Shown: one piece after another, positions 34,701 through 42,033 of the stretch
Numbering within the stretch: the first letter of the stretch is position 1
Layout of the letters: each line of letters starts with the position of its first letter
DNA from: Chitinophagaceae bacterium
Lineage (GTDB): Bacteria; Bacteroidota; Bacteroidia; Chitinophagales; Chitinophagaceae
Assembly (NCBI GenBank): GCA_025360525.1
Contig: JANYCA010000113.1
Location: 1-43,412, forward strand
DNA: 43,412 nt
Direction: 5' to 3'
The notes under the pieces: generated by a model
Told to the model about the DNA's origin: nothing
Seen by the model: the letters and a program-made list of their open reading frames with translations, nothing else
Database searches by the model: none
Translations under genes and position numbers: made by a program

Positions 34701-37700
34701 AATAAAACTTGGCTGTGGAAGAATTTAAAGAATAATTGAAGATGGATTCTGATGCTACATCCAACAGGTATTGAACATTTAAATTATTCAGCAAAGCACC
34801 AGGGTCTGTTACGGGCACCAGCGTATTATTACCCGACAATTTAAACTTACGGGAATTGTTCACGGCATTAAAACTGGCAACCATATTCAGGTTTCTAAGC
34901 TTTGTAGTGTCTAGGCTGTTTCCGGCTGTCTGCATCTTATTGAAATCTTTAATAACGGCGAGCGCATTATTGGGTAAATAAGCTTCATGGTAGTTTCTGA
35001 TAATAGTCTCCAGCGAATCAGGATAAGCTATTTTACTTCTATCAAAATCATATTTAAACGTAACCTTGCCGACATTTTGACCATACGTAATGGATTTATT
35101 ATAAGGTGTTACCCTCAAAGGCATTTTTGCAATGGTTACGGTGCCGCCCGTAAACTTATAGTTATAACTTTTTTGAAACTGTACGTCCGCGGCATTGGCA
35201 GGATCAAAAACCCTTGATACGTCTATTATGTACGTTCCAACATCGCTAATAGAAGTTGCAGGAGTTGTTACAATCATACCAGCTAGACCAATTTGGTCTA
35301 ATGTTAATGTAGTATCCTGAAGTAATTTTCCATTTACACGTACAATTGTATCAAGTGCTACAAGGGTTTCGCCATATTTCTTGTTTACATTAACAGCATC
35401 AACGGTAACATAAGCACTAAAGAAATATTTACTGTTGGAGAAGCCGCCATCAGTCCCATTCGTACCTGCTTTTGGCGGTGTGTATGCTTTGATTTCGGGA
35501 TTTCCAATACATGAATTTATAGTTACAGATACGGCACTTGAGTTAATAAAAGTGGGGGTGATAATGGTACTATCACCTGGTCCATTAATGATGTAGACCA
35601 CTGTATTGGTACTAAAATTTTCACCTGTCACTGTTATGGTAAATGGAACGCCACTGCAAGGCTTTATATCCGTCGGCACTATAACCTCTATGAGTGAAGC
35701 AACCGGAGCCGCAAATGTCCGCATGGCGGCATCAGCGTCCACCAGTCCGTACCCGGAGATATAATCAAATTTTGTAGATGGAAGATTCTTAGCAACTTCC
35801 ATATCAACGGCCGTTGCTTGCAGCAACGTTCTTGTTTCATCAGGAGTAGCAAGGGTTGGATCCTGATCAAGGAATTTTTTCTTTCCCTGCATAATCAACG
35901 CAGCCACAGCAGCGGCGTGTGGTGCAGCCGCAGAAGTACCAAAGAAATTGGAGTAGCCATCCAACACATTATTGGGATAATCCTGACCTAATTTTACAGT
36001 AGTGTTCACGCCATCCGGACCAACAAGGTCTGGCTTGTTTCGAACCAAGCCTTCCGTTTTTGTACCTCCGTTAGAAGAGAAAGACTCAATAAGAGGTATC
36101 GCCAGGTATGGGGGTGCTTTGTCATAGCGGGAGGCACCCACGGCGATTGCTCCTGCTGCATTTGCCTGGCCAACAATGGTGGATGAGCCTTCGTCATTAG
36201 TCAAAATTTGCACATCACCGCGGTAAATAATATATTTACACCTTACTGGATTACCAAATGTATTGCTATTTATGATAATAAAATCTGCGTCCGTTGGACT
36301 AGCTATAATGAAAGGCAGTACTTCAATCGGATCACCATTTGTATTGTCCCTGTTAAATCCTTTCCATTCAGATGGTGTGGGTGAGGCTGCGGTATATGTT
36401 CTGTAAAACATATCAAGATCATATTTAGTCCCCTGCACATCGCCATTAGAATAAATATCATCTACCCATTGCAACACAATGGTATAATTGCCCGGTGCCA
36501 GTGTTACCTTTTGTAATATATCAACACCGGTGTTGGAAAAATTGTGTGCTACTTTTCCGCTAAAACCTGCGGTTGCCGCATCAACTGGCCTGAAGTCCTT
36601 TTCATATGATTTCTTGCCAAAATTACCTGCCGAAGAAAAATAAGTTACTCCCTGTGCTTTCACTTCATCTACCGCTTTGGCTACCACGCCATCTTTAAGG
36701 AATGGCTCGGTAAAATAAGTGAGATCATCCACAATAACTTTACAGCCAGCTGCTGCTAGTTGCTTGATTCCGCTTGCAAAGTCACCAGCAGTAAAATATC
36801 CTGTACGGAAATATACCTCAGCGCCAGGTGCAACATCATGCACTATTTGCGCCATAGCTCTTCCTTCATCGGTGCTTCTGATGGGGTAATCTTGTAAAAT
36901 AGTAACGGGTGAAAGATCCCCGTTTGTTAGATCCTGTGCTGCTGTATTTGTTATAAATGTTTGCGGAGTTGAATTCGCCGGAATGGTGATGGGCTGAAGT
37001 GGCAGTGTTGCCGTAGTACCATTGGTAATGGTGGCAAAACTATTTGAAATTACACCTATCTTAACGCCCTCTCCCGTCACTTTATACCCGGTACGAACCA
37101 GGTTAGAACGCATACTGGTATCACCAGCCGAATTCACAAGCCCACTGTTAGAGAAAGCCTCATAAAATGGCCTGCAATAATTGATGTATGCGCCTAAATC
37201 ATTAAGCTTAAGCAAATTGGCAATGGGGTAATCACCGGTAATAACTATCTCCTTTTTGCCGCTACCGTTTTCACCATTTGTAACAATGTTTGTTAATCCA
37301 TAAGCGATAGGCGTTGTTTGTTGCAGAAGGTCTAATACATAAGCGTAATTACCAACATTAACAATCACATCTATCCTCACATACCCAACGCCTGCAATTT
37401 TAGAAATTATAAAAAACGGAGAAGACAATCCTGTTGGGTTGTTATAATATATCGATGACAATTCAGACCCGATGATTGATCTTAATTTATTAGAAACGAA
37501 AACTTCATCGGTAGATGTACAGCCCTGTGCTGACTTTAAGGCGAGCTTATAAATGCCTGGTGTAGCCACATTGATAGAAGGCTGGTCATCGGCAGTTGTA
37601 ATTAATCCTCCAGGAGGCGCTGTCCATTTAAAAGTAAATCCACTTAAATTTGGGTCTCCAATGCTTGTTATCCCATCAAAATTATATGGTTTGTCAGGGC

Positions 37701-39342
37701 CGGCTGTGCCAAGGGCTGCAGGAAGCGCATTTACAGTTACGGTAGCCGTTGTTGTGCATCCGTTGCTGTTTTTGTAAGTAATTACACTTGTTCCGCCCAC
37801 AGTTCCCACAGTTGTAACGACACCTGTATTGCTTATTGTTGCAACAGAAGTATTGGCAGATACCCAAGGCAAAACTGCATTGGGTGTTCCTGAACCAATT
37901 AGCGCTGTTGTTAAACCTACGCACACATTTAAGTCACCTGATATCGTAGGTAAAGCATTGACGGTAACGGCTGCAACATTTGATGTTGTAGTTCCACAGG
38001 TACCTCTTACCACTACATCATAATTGCCTGCATCCGCGGCAGTAGGATTTGCTAATGTCAGCGTTGATGTTCCCTGACCACTGACAACTCCGCCAGTTGT
38101 AACTGCTACTCCGCCCTTTCTCCAGGAATAAGTTAAACCCGTACCCGTGGCTGCAACACTTAAAGTTTGTGTACCGCTGCCAGTACAGGTTGCAGCCGGT
38201 GCTACCGGCTGGTTGGTAATTGTGGGAGATGAGCAGGTAATAACAGTGGTAGGCGCATAAACAATTGTTACGCCATCCTGAATATTTACCTGTGTACCGC
38301 TCCACAATGCACCTTGAATTGCCATACCAGGACCATTGGGTGTTCCGATTTTGACACCAGCATAAGGCGCCCAAACTGAGCCAAACCAACTGGATGTATT
38401 ACCATTACCGTTGGAACCATTTGACATACTAAAAGCAACCGTTCTGTCACTTGTATTTGTTGACCCCGTACCCTGTACTTCTGTGTAAATACGCGTAGGA
38501 GATCCACCTTGAATAGTACAACTTAATCTGTTTAATAAAACGTCACCAGCTACATAAATTAAAAAATTACCCGCTGCAGTATTAGCATTGAAATTAAAAA
38601 CGAGTTGGCTATTTGGACCGGTGGCTGTAATAGATTTAAAAACATATACGCCCGGTCCGTTTAAGGTGACTGTTTTATTTCCGCCGATTGAAAGATTACC
38701 GTAATTACCGGGACCAATCGGACCAGCAGAAATGTCTGTTTGTCCTACCGCAGGGAAAGGTGTTTTGATGACAGGAAGTGCAGAAGGCAGAACCGGAAGC
38801 GTTGGTGTTCCAATCCCTGGTTTTGTAACAGCTCCTAATGTGTAGTTTTTGTTTGTAGGATTTGTAACTATTCCTGATACGGCGCCACCGCCGATTACAA
38901 TATTTCCGTTTATTTCAATGTTGCCAGTAAAGCTTTCACTTGTTCCCGCCGAAAATACAGTTGTCGCTAAAGGCATGATATTATTAGCTGCTGTTATTTT
39001 ACCATTCACCACATTACTGTTGGCCAATACTACTGTACCTCCGCTATAGATGTTTGTTTTATTGGTACTTGTACCTACAATCATATTTCCCACTGATTTT
39101 ACCAATGTGTAGCTACCAATAGAGCCTCCCTGGATAGTGGAATTACCCACCTGAACCCCCAACCCCGGTGCGGCCGGCGCTGTTTGCATTGGTTGCAGAC
39201 TCGTACTTGCACCACCCCAAATTACATAATCGGTAATGGTGGTGACGGGGGTTTGTGCAAATAGCACTGAGCCTGATAAGAAATTTATCAATAGAACTAC
39301 TAATAAAATTCTTTTTGAATTTTGGGTAGATGTCAGTTGCAT
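31717..39342 (-). CDS. Giant T9SS-exported multidomain protein with subtilase/sedolisin-like domain
   Basis: 2541 residues with a signal peptide (RILLVVLLINFLSGSVLFAQ). In order: a beta-rich region (about 35-390) with a GPGVYVFKSI-type segment; Ig-like and Big_2-like domains (about 395-620); and a peptidase S8/S53-like domain (about 740-1215) with nucleophile S1137 (FFGTSAAAPH) and oxyanion N907 (SSAGNFG). In the latter, the usual catalytic His position is E826 (DEGRAMAQIVHD) and the Asp position is S766. Then come IPT-like and MBG-like repeats, a region with nine ILRGANG motifs (seven in tandem, 1740-1794), three YDG repeats (about 1865-2130), an MBG repeat, and a T9SS type A sorting domain (from about 2455, VYPNPASDNLRLSV). 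It is probably cell-surface or secreted; the role is unknown (adhesin or protease). Confidence 0.9.
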   Translation of the reverse strand: MQLTSTQNSKRILLVVLLINFLSGSVLFAQTPVTTITDYVIWGGASTSLQPMQTAPAAPGLGVQVGNSTIQGGSIGSYTLVKSVGNMIVGTSTNKTNIYSGGTVVLANSNVVNGKITAANNIMPLATTVFSAGTSESFTGNIEINGNIVIGGGAVSGIVTNPTNKNYTLGAVTKPGIGTPTLPVLPSALPVIKTPFPAVGQTDISAGPIGPGNYGNLSIGGNKTVTLNGPGVYVFKSITATGPNSQLVFNFNANTAAGNFLIYVAGDVLLNRLSCTIQGGSPTRIYTEVQGTGSTNTSDRTVAFSMSNGSNGNGNTSSWFGSVWAPYAGVKIGTPNGPGMAIQGALWSGTQVNIQDGVTIVYAPTTVITCSSPTITNQPVAPAATCTGSGTQTLSVAATGTGLTYSWRKGGVAVTTGGVVSGQGTSTLTLANPTAADAGNYDVVVRGTCGTTTSNVAAVTVNALPTISGDLNVCVGLTTALIGSGTPNAVLPWVSANTSVATISNTGVVTTVGTVGGTSVITYKNSNGCTTTATVTVNALPAALGTAGPDKPYNFDGITSIGDPNLSGFTFKWTAPPGGLITTADDQPSINVATPGIYKLALKSAQGCTSTDEVFVSNKLRSIIGSELSSIYYNNPTGLSSPFFIISKIAGVGYVRIDVIVNVGNYAYVLDLLQQTTPIAYGLTNIVTNGENGSGKKEIVITGDYPIANLLKLNDLGAYINYCRPFYEAFSNSGLVNSAGDTSMRSNLVRTGYKVTGEGVKIGVISNSFATITNGTTATLPLQPITIPANSTPQTFITNTAAQDLTNGDLSPVTILQDYPIRSTDEGRAMAQIVHDVAPGAEVYFRTGYFTAGDFASGIKQLAAAGCKVIVDDLTYFTEPFLKDGVVAKAVDEVKAQGVTYFSSAGNFGKKSYEKDFRPVDAATAGFSGKVAHNFSNTGVDILQKVTLAPGNYTIVLQWVDDIYSNGDVQGTKYDLDMFYRTYTAASPTPSEWKGFNRDNTNGDPIEVLPFIIASPTDADFIIINSNTFGNPVRCKYIIYRGDVQILTNDEGSSTIVGQANAAGAIAVGASRYDKAPPYLAIPLIESFSSNGGTKTEGLVRNKPDLVGPDGVNTTVKLGQDYPNNVLDGYSNFFGTSAAAPHAAAVAALIMQGKKKFLDQDPTLATPDETRTLLQATAVDMEVAKNLPSTKFDYISGYGLVDADAAMRTFAAPVASLIEVIVPTDIKPCSGVPFTITVTGENFSTNTVVYIINGPGDSTIITPTFINSSAVSVTINSCIGNPEIKAYTPPKAGTNGTDGGFSNSKYFFSAYVTVDAVNVNKKYGETLVALDTIVRVNGKLLQDTTLTLDQIGLAGMIVTTPATSISDVGTYIIDVSRVFDPANAADVQFQKSYNYKFTGGTVTIAKMPLRVTPYNKSITYGQNVGKVTFKYDFDRSKIAYPDSLETIIRNYHEAYLPNNALAVIKDFNKMQTAGNSLDTTKLRNLNMVASFNAVNNSRKFKLSGNNTLVPVTDPGALLNNLNVQYLLDVASESIFNYSLNSSTAKFYSVYPGINSKAVLGAAAIASEEFNSGLIEVPGTAITSKVLNGTLAQTVSGTGGPVVPIVAGSLVQIADAEQTNPASNDLAQYVNGQWYTISSDASGTIVLNRITNQILRGANGLIITVDGSGSSLVSLPGGANSPILTNAILRGANGAEILVTVNSSGVDVPVPDGSLIEMENGDLVQFSVNTLSFNVISNGIILRGANGAILRGANGSILRGPNGAILRGANGAILRGANGAILRGANGAILRGANGIALGADEAGNNTGVILDSDDAINDGTGYAWLGSMFGVNMITGLNIGKQYLVPGVLVDANFDISYGLGEVDITKASITVTGTANTKIYDGNTSAAALPTITSGSLAGGEVAVFIETYDNKNQGTGKTITPIVVSILDGLGASAAANYNVTLTSSTEGVINKREITVTAAANTKTYDGTTIADARPNITSGSLAGGDVAVFSETYDNKNQGSVKTMIPSTVSIVDALNSNMAPNYTVTLSNSSNGIINASPISVIATPNTKTYNGNTSAAALPTITAGSLASGDIAVFSETYDNKNQGTGKTLTPAVVSIVDASNANMATNYAVALNASTSGVINKAALTVTADDKTRRYGENNPVLTVRCSGFVNSEDSITSGIKGVNGSGIPSATTTASQYSPVSPPTYPITAGIGTLSVSSNYAYSFINGALTITSNQCLITHDPTNFVSTANPGTATSLWLNVTIKVSGQLVANGDYITYRAGSITFNSITSSPTVTDLAIPNGKIVADNSVSSPITNYVAATNTWITKVPVAYSSTSDIFVTGAIINSSNGFAAKNSKANSFLKGMFYSNRSFSDQWSYAMAAYQPQFGYSAIAASGAVASTNGTYRAGTPIPVRSFIVSGGTGNGGSNLTGSSSNQNAFTACIPSSSSVVSRAITSTTSPDKLTSISAEIMDVYPNPASDNLRLSVVPANTGRSKITLLTIDGKRVMEINNGITEAGKNYVKNIDVSKLVAGVYMIQLTTGYKITIKKLIITR
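32950..33745 (-). repeat. Three YDG-type repeats inside the giant protein gene
   Basis: Three copies of an about 86-88-codon unit lie in tandem. Each contains T-K-[IT]-Y-[DN]-G near its start, followed by a YDNKNQG segment; those segments begin near 33600, 33340 and 33078, about 260 bases apart. They match the YDG/MBG beta repeats of bacterial adhesins. The DNA copies are clearly similar (GTCCC-TGG-TTTTTATT-TCATA blocks), so recombination between them is possible. Confidence 0.75.
33961..34125 (-). repeat. Seven tandem 24-bp units encoding the octapeptide ILRGANG(A)
   Basis: Residues 1740-1794 of the giant protein consist of seven consecutive ILRGANG-x units; one has Pro for Ala (ILRGPNG). 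Two further single copies lie just upstream in the protein, at about 34262-34288 and 34362-34388. Two neighbouring tandem units are identical at the DNA level, while others differ mostly at third codon positions and even between AGG and CGA arginine codons. The peptide, rather than the DNA, therefore seems to be what is conserved. Confidence 0.9.
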
Positions 39343-39867
39343 AAAAAGTTTATTAAATGTTAGGTGTAAATTAATAAGCTTTTCATTGGGTTGACGGGAT
39401 TTAATAGAACTCCTGAATAAACAAATTATTTAGATAATTCTTTTGGTCAATGTTGATAGGATATTAAATAAAATATGCAAGAATAAGACTTCCGCTTTGG
39501 AGCGTACCTGTAGGTTTTAGAAGAGATATTGACGTATCTAACTTTAAGACCACTAAAATACTAACTTATTATTAATTACTGAAAAATTAGTTATAAGGGC
39601 ATGCATTTCAAATTGTGGCCCATTGGTGACAAGAACCGGAACTTCCACCTTGGGCGTCGATGTAACCCACCACCCACGAAAACCCTGGTATTGCGATTTT
39701 AAATGCTACCGCCATGAGTAACAATATATATCCTGCGACTTTCGCAAAGATATTTTCTTTTTCAATGTAACAAATCGCAATGGGGACGAACATAGCTAAA
39801 AACTGTCCGGGGATGGACAAATATTTATCGGCTGATCCGGGGAAGTGGCGAATTTATTGAATTTAGG
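39343..39867. other. Intergenic region upstream of the giant protein gene
   Basis: 525 bases between the giant gene and the HD-domain gene, both on the minus strand. The first 265 bases are AT-rich and should hold the giant gene's promoter; no clear -7 box stands out. The distal part contains the doubtful small ORF at 39608-39793. No RNA gene or terminator is recognised. Confidence 0.35.
39608..39793 (-). CDS. Possible small membrane peptide (doubtful)
   Basis: 61 residues from the ATG at 39793; a TTG at 39820 is also in frame. Two hydrophobic stretches (MFVPIAICYI and AGYILLLMAVAFKIAIPGFSWVVGYI) are followed by a Gly/Ser/Cys tail, GGSSGSCHQWATI. The composition is unlike random out-of-frame translation, and the ORF does not overlap a known gene. 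I recognise no family and see no good ribosome binding site. It could be a real microprotein or the remnant of a longer membrane protein. Confidence 0.3.
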   Translation of the reverse strand: MFVPIAICYIEKENIFAKVAGYILLLMAVAFKIAIPGFSWVVGYIDAQGGSSGSCHQWATI

Positions 39868-40440
39868 CTAACCCAATCCGGCAATATGTATTTTTTTTGC
39901 TGGCTCCCTCAATTGCTGAGACGACTTGGTATGATATTGATGGTTGCTAAGAAATTTCATTTGCAAATTCTCCCATGATGATATGTCGGCAACTATGCCA
40001 AAATGCAAAAATTCCAGTTTAAGGTTATTGGAGATAGTAGAAAAATCGTCTCTTCCTAAATAATCGAGGTCCGCATCGCAAATAATTTGCTGAAGCAAAG
40101 TAGTAGGCATTTGGGGCACTTTTGTGGCTAAAATTAAATCGCATACCAGTTTCTTTTCCGCTTCGGTGATGTCAAAATGAATGGCGTCTTCTAAAAAAAT
40201 TTCACAGCTTAACATTTCATGATTGGCGTAACCTCTCAAAAAGCCGGTGTCATGGTAAATAGCAGCAATGTTGAGTAGAAAAGTTTCTCTTTCACTAATT
40301 CTTTCGTCCCGGGCAATACGGTTAGATTGAGCAATTACATCAATCGTGTGATCAAGGCTATGATAAGTGTGGGCAGGGTTTAAATCCTGCAGTTTTATCA
40401 AAACCTCCTTTTGCATTCTTTCAAGATTGTAGCTCAGCAT
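39868..40440 (-). CDS. HD-domain phosphohydrolase-like protein
   Basis: 190 residues from the ATG at 40440 (MLSYNLERMQKEVLIKLQ); a start 12 codons upstream is also possible. The HD superfamily metal motif is present: H27/H31 in YHSLDHTIDV, the His-Asp doublet H63-D64 (IYHDTGFL), H74 (NHEMLS) and D122 or D124 (CDADLDYLGR). These residues bind one or two divalent metals in (p)ppGpp hydrolases, cyclic-dinucleotide phosphodiesterases and nucleotidases. The protein is soluble with no other domain, so the substrate cannot be named. It is not obviously in an operon with the flanking genes. Confidence 0.8.
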   Translation of the reverse strand: MLSYNLERMQKEVLIKLQDLNPAHTYHSLDHTIDVIAQSNRIARDERISERETFLLNIAAIYHDTGFLRGYANHEMLSCEIFLEDAIHFDITEAEKKLVCDLILATKVPQMPTTLLQQIICDADLDYLGRDDFSTISNNLKLEFLHFGIVADISSWENLQMKFLSNHQYHTKSSQQLREPAKKIHIAGLG

Positions 40441-41004
40441 CTTGTTAAACTGTTTGTATTTACAAATTGGTTGCAATCAATTTAAGACCATTTTCGTGAG
40501 CGTCTATATATTTCTTTCTCTCTTGTATTTTTTCAGAAAACATCTGAGAAGTAAATACCTTTTTACAAATATTGGCTAATGCTGGTCAAACGTTCGTTAT
40601 AATTATGCAGTAAGTAAAATGTTAATTTAGGCAAAATACTCTTACAAAAAAAATATTCGTATTTTTTCGGCTATATTTCAAATTCTTGCCGGGTGGTGGG
40701 TACGGGCTCACCGAGAATGTTTTTGAATACGCTGAGAATAGCATAAACTGTACTTGGTCTCCGTCACATACCCGTGAGGCATTGCATACTCGGTCAGGCT
40801 GGGCAAACCAACCGGGGCTTTTCGCTGGCGGCGTTCACACCGTCCATGAAAAGCCTTGTATTACGCTAATTGGAAATGCACCCTATTTTTTGCCTCCCTA
40901 GGTTTTCTCTTTTATTGAAAATAACAGGTTTTAATTGCCGAATAATTCTTACAATAAATAATGATGAAAAAAGAATGCTACAATTAGACATACGAGGCAA
41001 TCAA
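40441..41004. other. Long intergenic region containing a GC-rich structured core
   Basis: 564 bases between two minus-strand genes. The two outer parts are AT-rich and show nothing. The core at about 40686-40860 is markedly richer in G and C and folds into several stems, and is listed separately as a candidate RNA. A short reading frame across the core on the plus strand has no protein-like features. Confidence 0.5.
40686..40860 (+). ncRNA. Candidate structured non-coding RNA (family not identified)
   Basis: A GC-rich island in AT-rich DNA. Stems I can draw are: TACGGG with CCCGTG (40701-40706/40771-40776) enclosing ACCGAG with CTTGGT (40710-40715/40753-40758, one G-U); CTCGGT with ACCGGG capped by TGG-GCAAA-CCA; and a long hairpin GGCTTTTC/GAAAAGCC (8 bp) extended by TGGCGG/CCG-T-CCA at about 40815-40855. 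TATATTTC at 40672-40679 is one base from the -7 consensus and would start transcription near the core. No open gene follows on the plus strand, so it is not a leader. Strand and ends are inferred. I do not recognise 6S, SRP, RNase P or tmRNA signatures. Confidence 0.35.
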
Positions 41005-41472
41005 TTATGCATTTTTATCAGGCGCATATACCCTTGCGTTCAAACCTTCCTGCAAGGTATGCAGCAACACTTCGTGCCCGTTTTCACCTACAAGCAAAAC
41101 AGTTTCTCCTAAAAAAAGACCTTCCTCCTCCTCCATTTGCACGCTTACGATTTTATCCCCTAAAAAGGGCTTCCAAACCAGGCTATTAGTTGCTCTGAAG
41201 CTATCGTATTTTATCAACCCAATAAACTCATCTTTCAGTGTTTCATTGGTTTTTCTAAGGTCAATGCCAGAAACTACCTGCAAATCACCCACTTCTTCTT
41301 CTTTTGTAATAACAAGGTGCAATCCTTCCTGGAACCTTATTTCAATGTATTCAAGAAACCGCAATTCTTCTGCAGGTATCGCCTTGTTTACCCAAAAATG
41401 ATAAAGAACCTCTTTAATACTTTTGCCTTCTATTTGTTTAAAACTCGCCATTTGTTCTGTAGATAAATACAT
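41005..41472 (-). CDS. Conserved-looking soluble protein of unknown function
   Basis: 155 residues; an alternative start seven codons in (MASFKQIEGKSIKEVLYHF) is equally plausible. There is no signal peptide or membrane segment. The composition is acidic (VITKEEEVGDLQ, VQMEEEEGLFLGETVLLVGENG) with alternating beta strands toward the C-terminus. I do not recognise the family. It lies 105 bases downstream of the CTERM-like gene, behind a terminator, so it is probably transcribed on its own. Confidence 0.6.
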   Translation of the reverse strand: MYLSTEQMASFKQIEGKSIKEVLYHFWVNKAIPAEELRFLEYIEIRFQEGLHLVITKEEEVGDLQVVSGIDLRKTNETLKDEFIGLIKYDSFRATNSLVWKPFLGDKIVSVQMEEEEGLFLGETVLLVGENGHEVLLHTLQEGLNARVYAPDKNA

Positions 41473-41527
41473 GGGTTGATATTTTTTTAGTAGTTGCCGG
41501 ATTATTTAGCCGGCACCCGCAATATAT

Positions 41528-41556
41528 AAAAAAAGCACCCCAAAAATGGAGTGCTT
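41528..41556 (-). terminator. Terminator after the CTERM-like gene
   Basis: On the minus strand AAGCAC-TCC pairs with GGG-GTGCTT (41533-41541 with 41548-41556; one mismatch) around ATTTTT, and is followed directly by a run of Ts (41528-41534). It is 22 bases after the stop codon at 41578. Confidence 0.8.
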
Positions 41557-41577
41557 GGTGTTAATAGCCTTAGCTTA

Positions 41578-41994
41578 TTATTTTGAAACCGTGACCGGTT
41601 TTTTAATGACATTTTTCCTGTACACCACAAAAGCAAATACAATACCTACCGCTAAAAACCCAAGGTTCATATTGTCGTCAAAGGGTACATCAGGATTGCC
41701 GCCCGGACCAGGATCATCTAACACTGAGTTACCACCAACCGGCCGTAAGGCAGGGTTAGTAGGATTGGTACCTGGCCGTTGCTGCTGCGCTTCAATTGCT
41801 GGTGTCGTGTTGCTGTTACCCCGCCATGGACTTGTACTTAAGCCATTGCGAGTGGAGGAACCTGAGGGTCTTTCCACCTGTGGATCTTCCTGCACCGGCC
41901 TGTCATCAGCCTCCTGGCTAAAACCTGCAACCGGTAAAAACCCGATAGCAACTGCTATTATAAAACACCTGCAGTAATTAAATTTTTTTTGCAT
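41578..41994 (-). CDS. Small exported protein with PEP/PID-CTERM-like C-terminal tail
   Basis: 138 residues. A signal peptide (CFIIAVAIGFLPVAGFSQ) is followed by a Pro/Gly/Asn-rich, apparently disordered stretch (about 28-102). It ends with a tripartite tail: VPFDD (103-107), a hydrophobic helix LGFLAVGIVFAFVVY (about 111-125) and basic residues (RKN...KK). That layout resembles PEP-CTERM and PID-CTERM signals recognised by exosortase-like enzymes, with PFD in place of PID. No exosortase is in the window. It lies 39 bases after the T9SS cargo gene at 42034, so the two are likely co-transcribed. Confidence 0.65.
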   Translation of the reverse strand: MQKKFNYCRCFIIAVAIGFLPVAGFSQEADDRPVQEDPQVERPSGSSTRNGLSTSPWRGNSNTTPAIEAQQQRPGTNPTNPALRPVGGNSVLDDPGPGGNPDVPFDDNMNLGFLAVGIVFAFVVYRKNVIKKPVTVSK

Positions 41995-42033
41995 GATTAA
42001 GGACGACGATTTTATTAAACGGTTATAATTATT

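Noticed and set aside
34358..34705. 115-codon plus-strand ORF within the giant gene
   Set aside because: Antisense to the giant gene's repeat region; composition mirrors the antisense of the Ala/Gly/Val-rich codons.
40781..40830. SRP RNA (GGTCAGG...) in the GC-rich island
   Set aside because: GGTCAGG and a GNRA-like loop are present, but the opposite AGCAG side of the SRP internal loop is missing.
40686..40901. Plus-strand 71-codon ORF in the GC-rich island
   Set aside because: The predicted peptide has no domain-like pattern; the region is better explained by RNA secondary structure.
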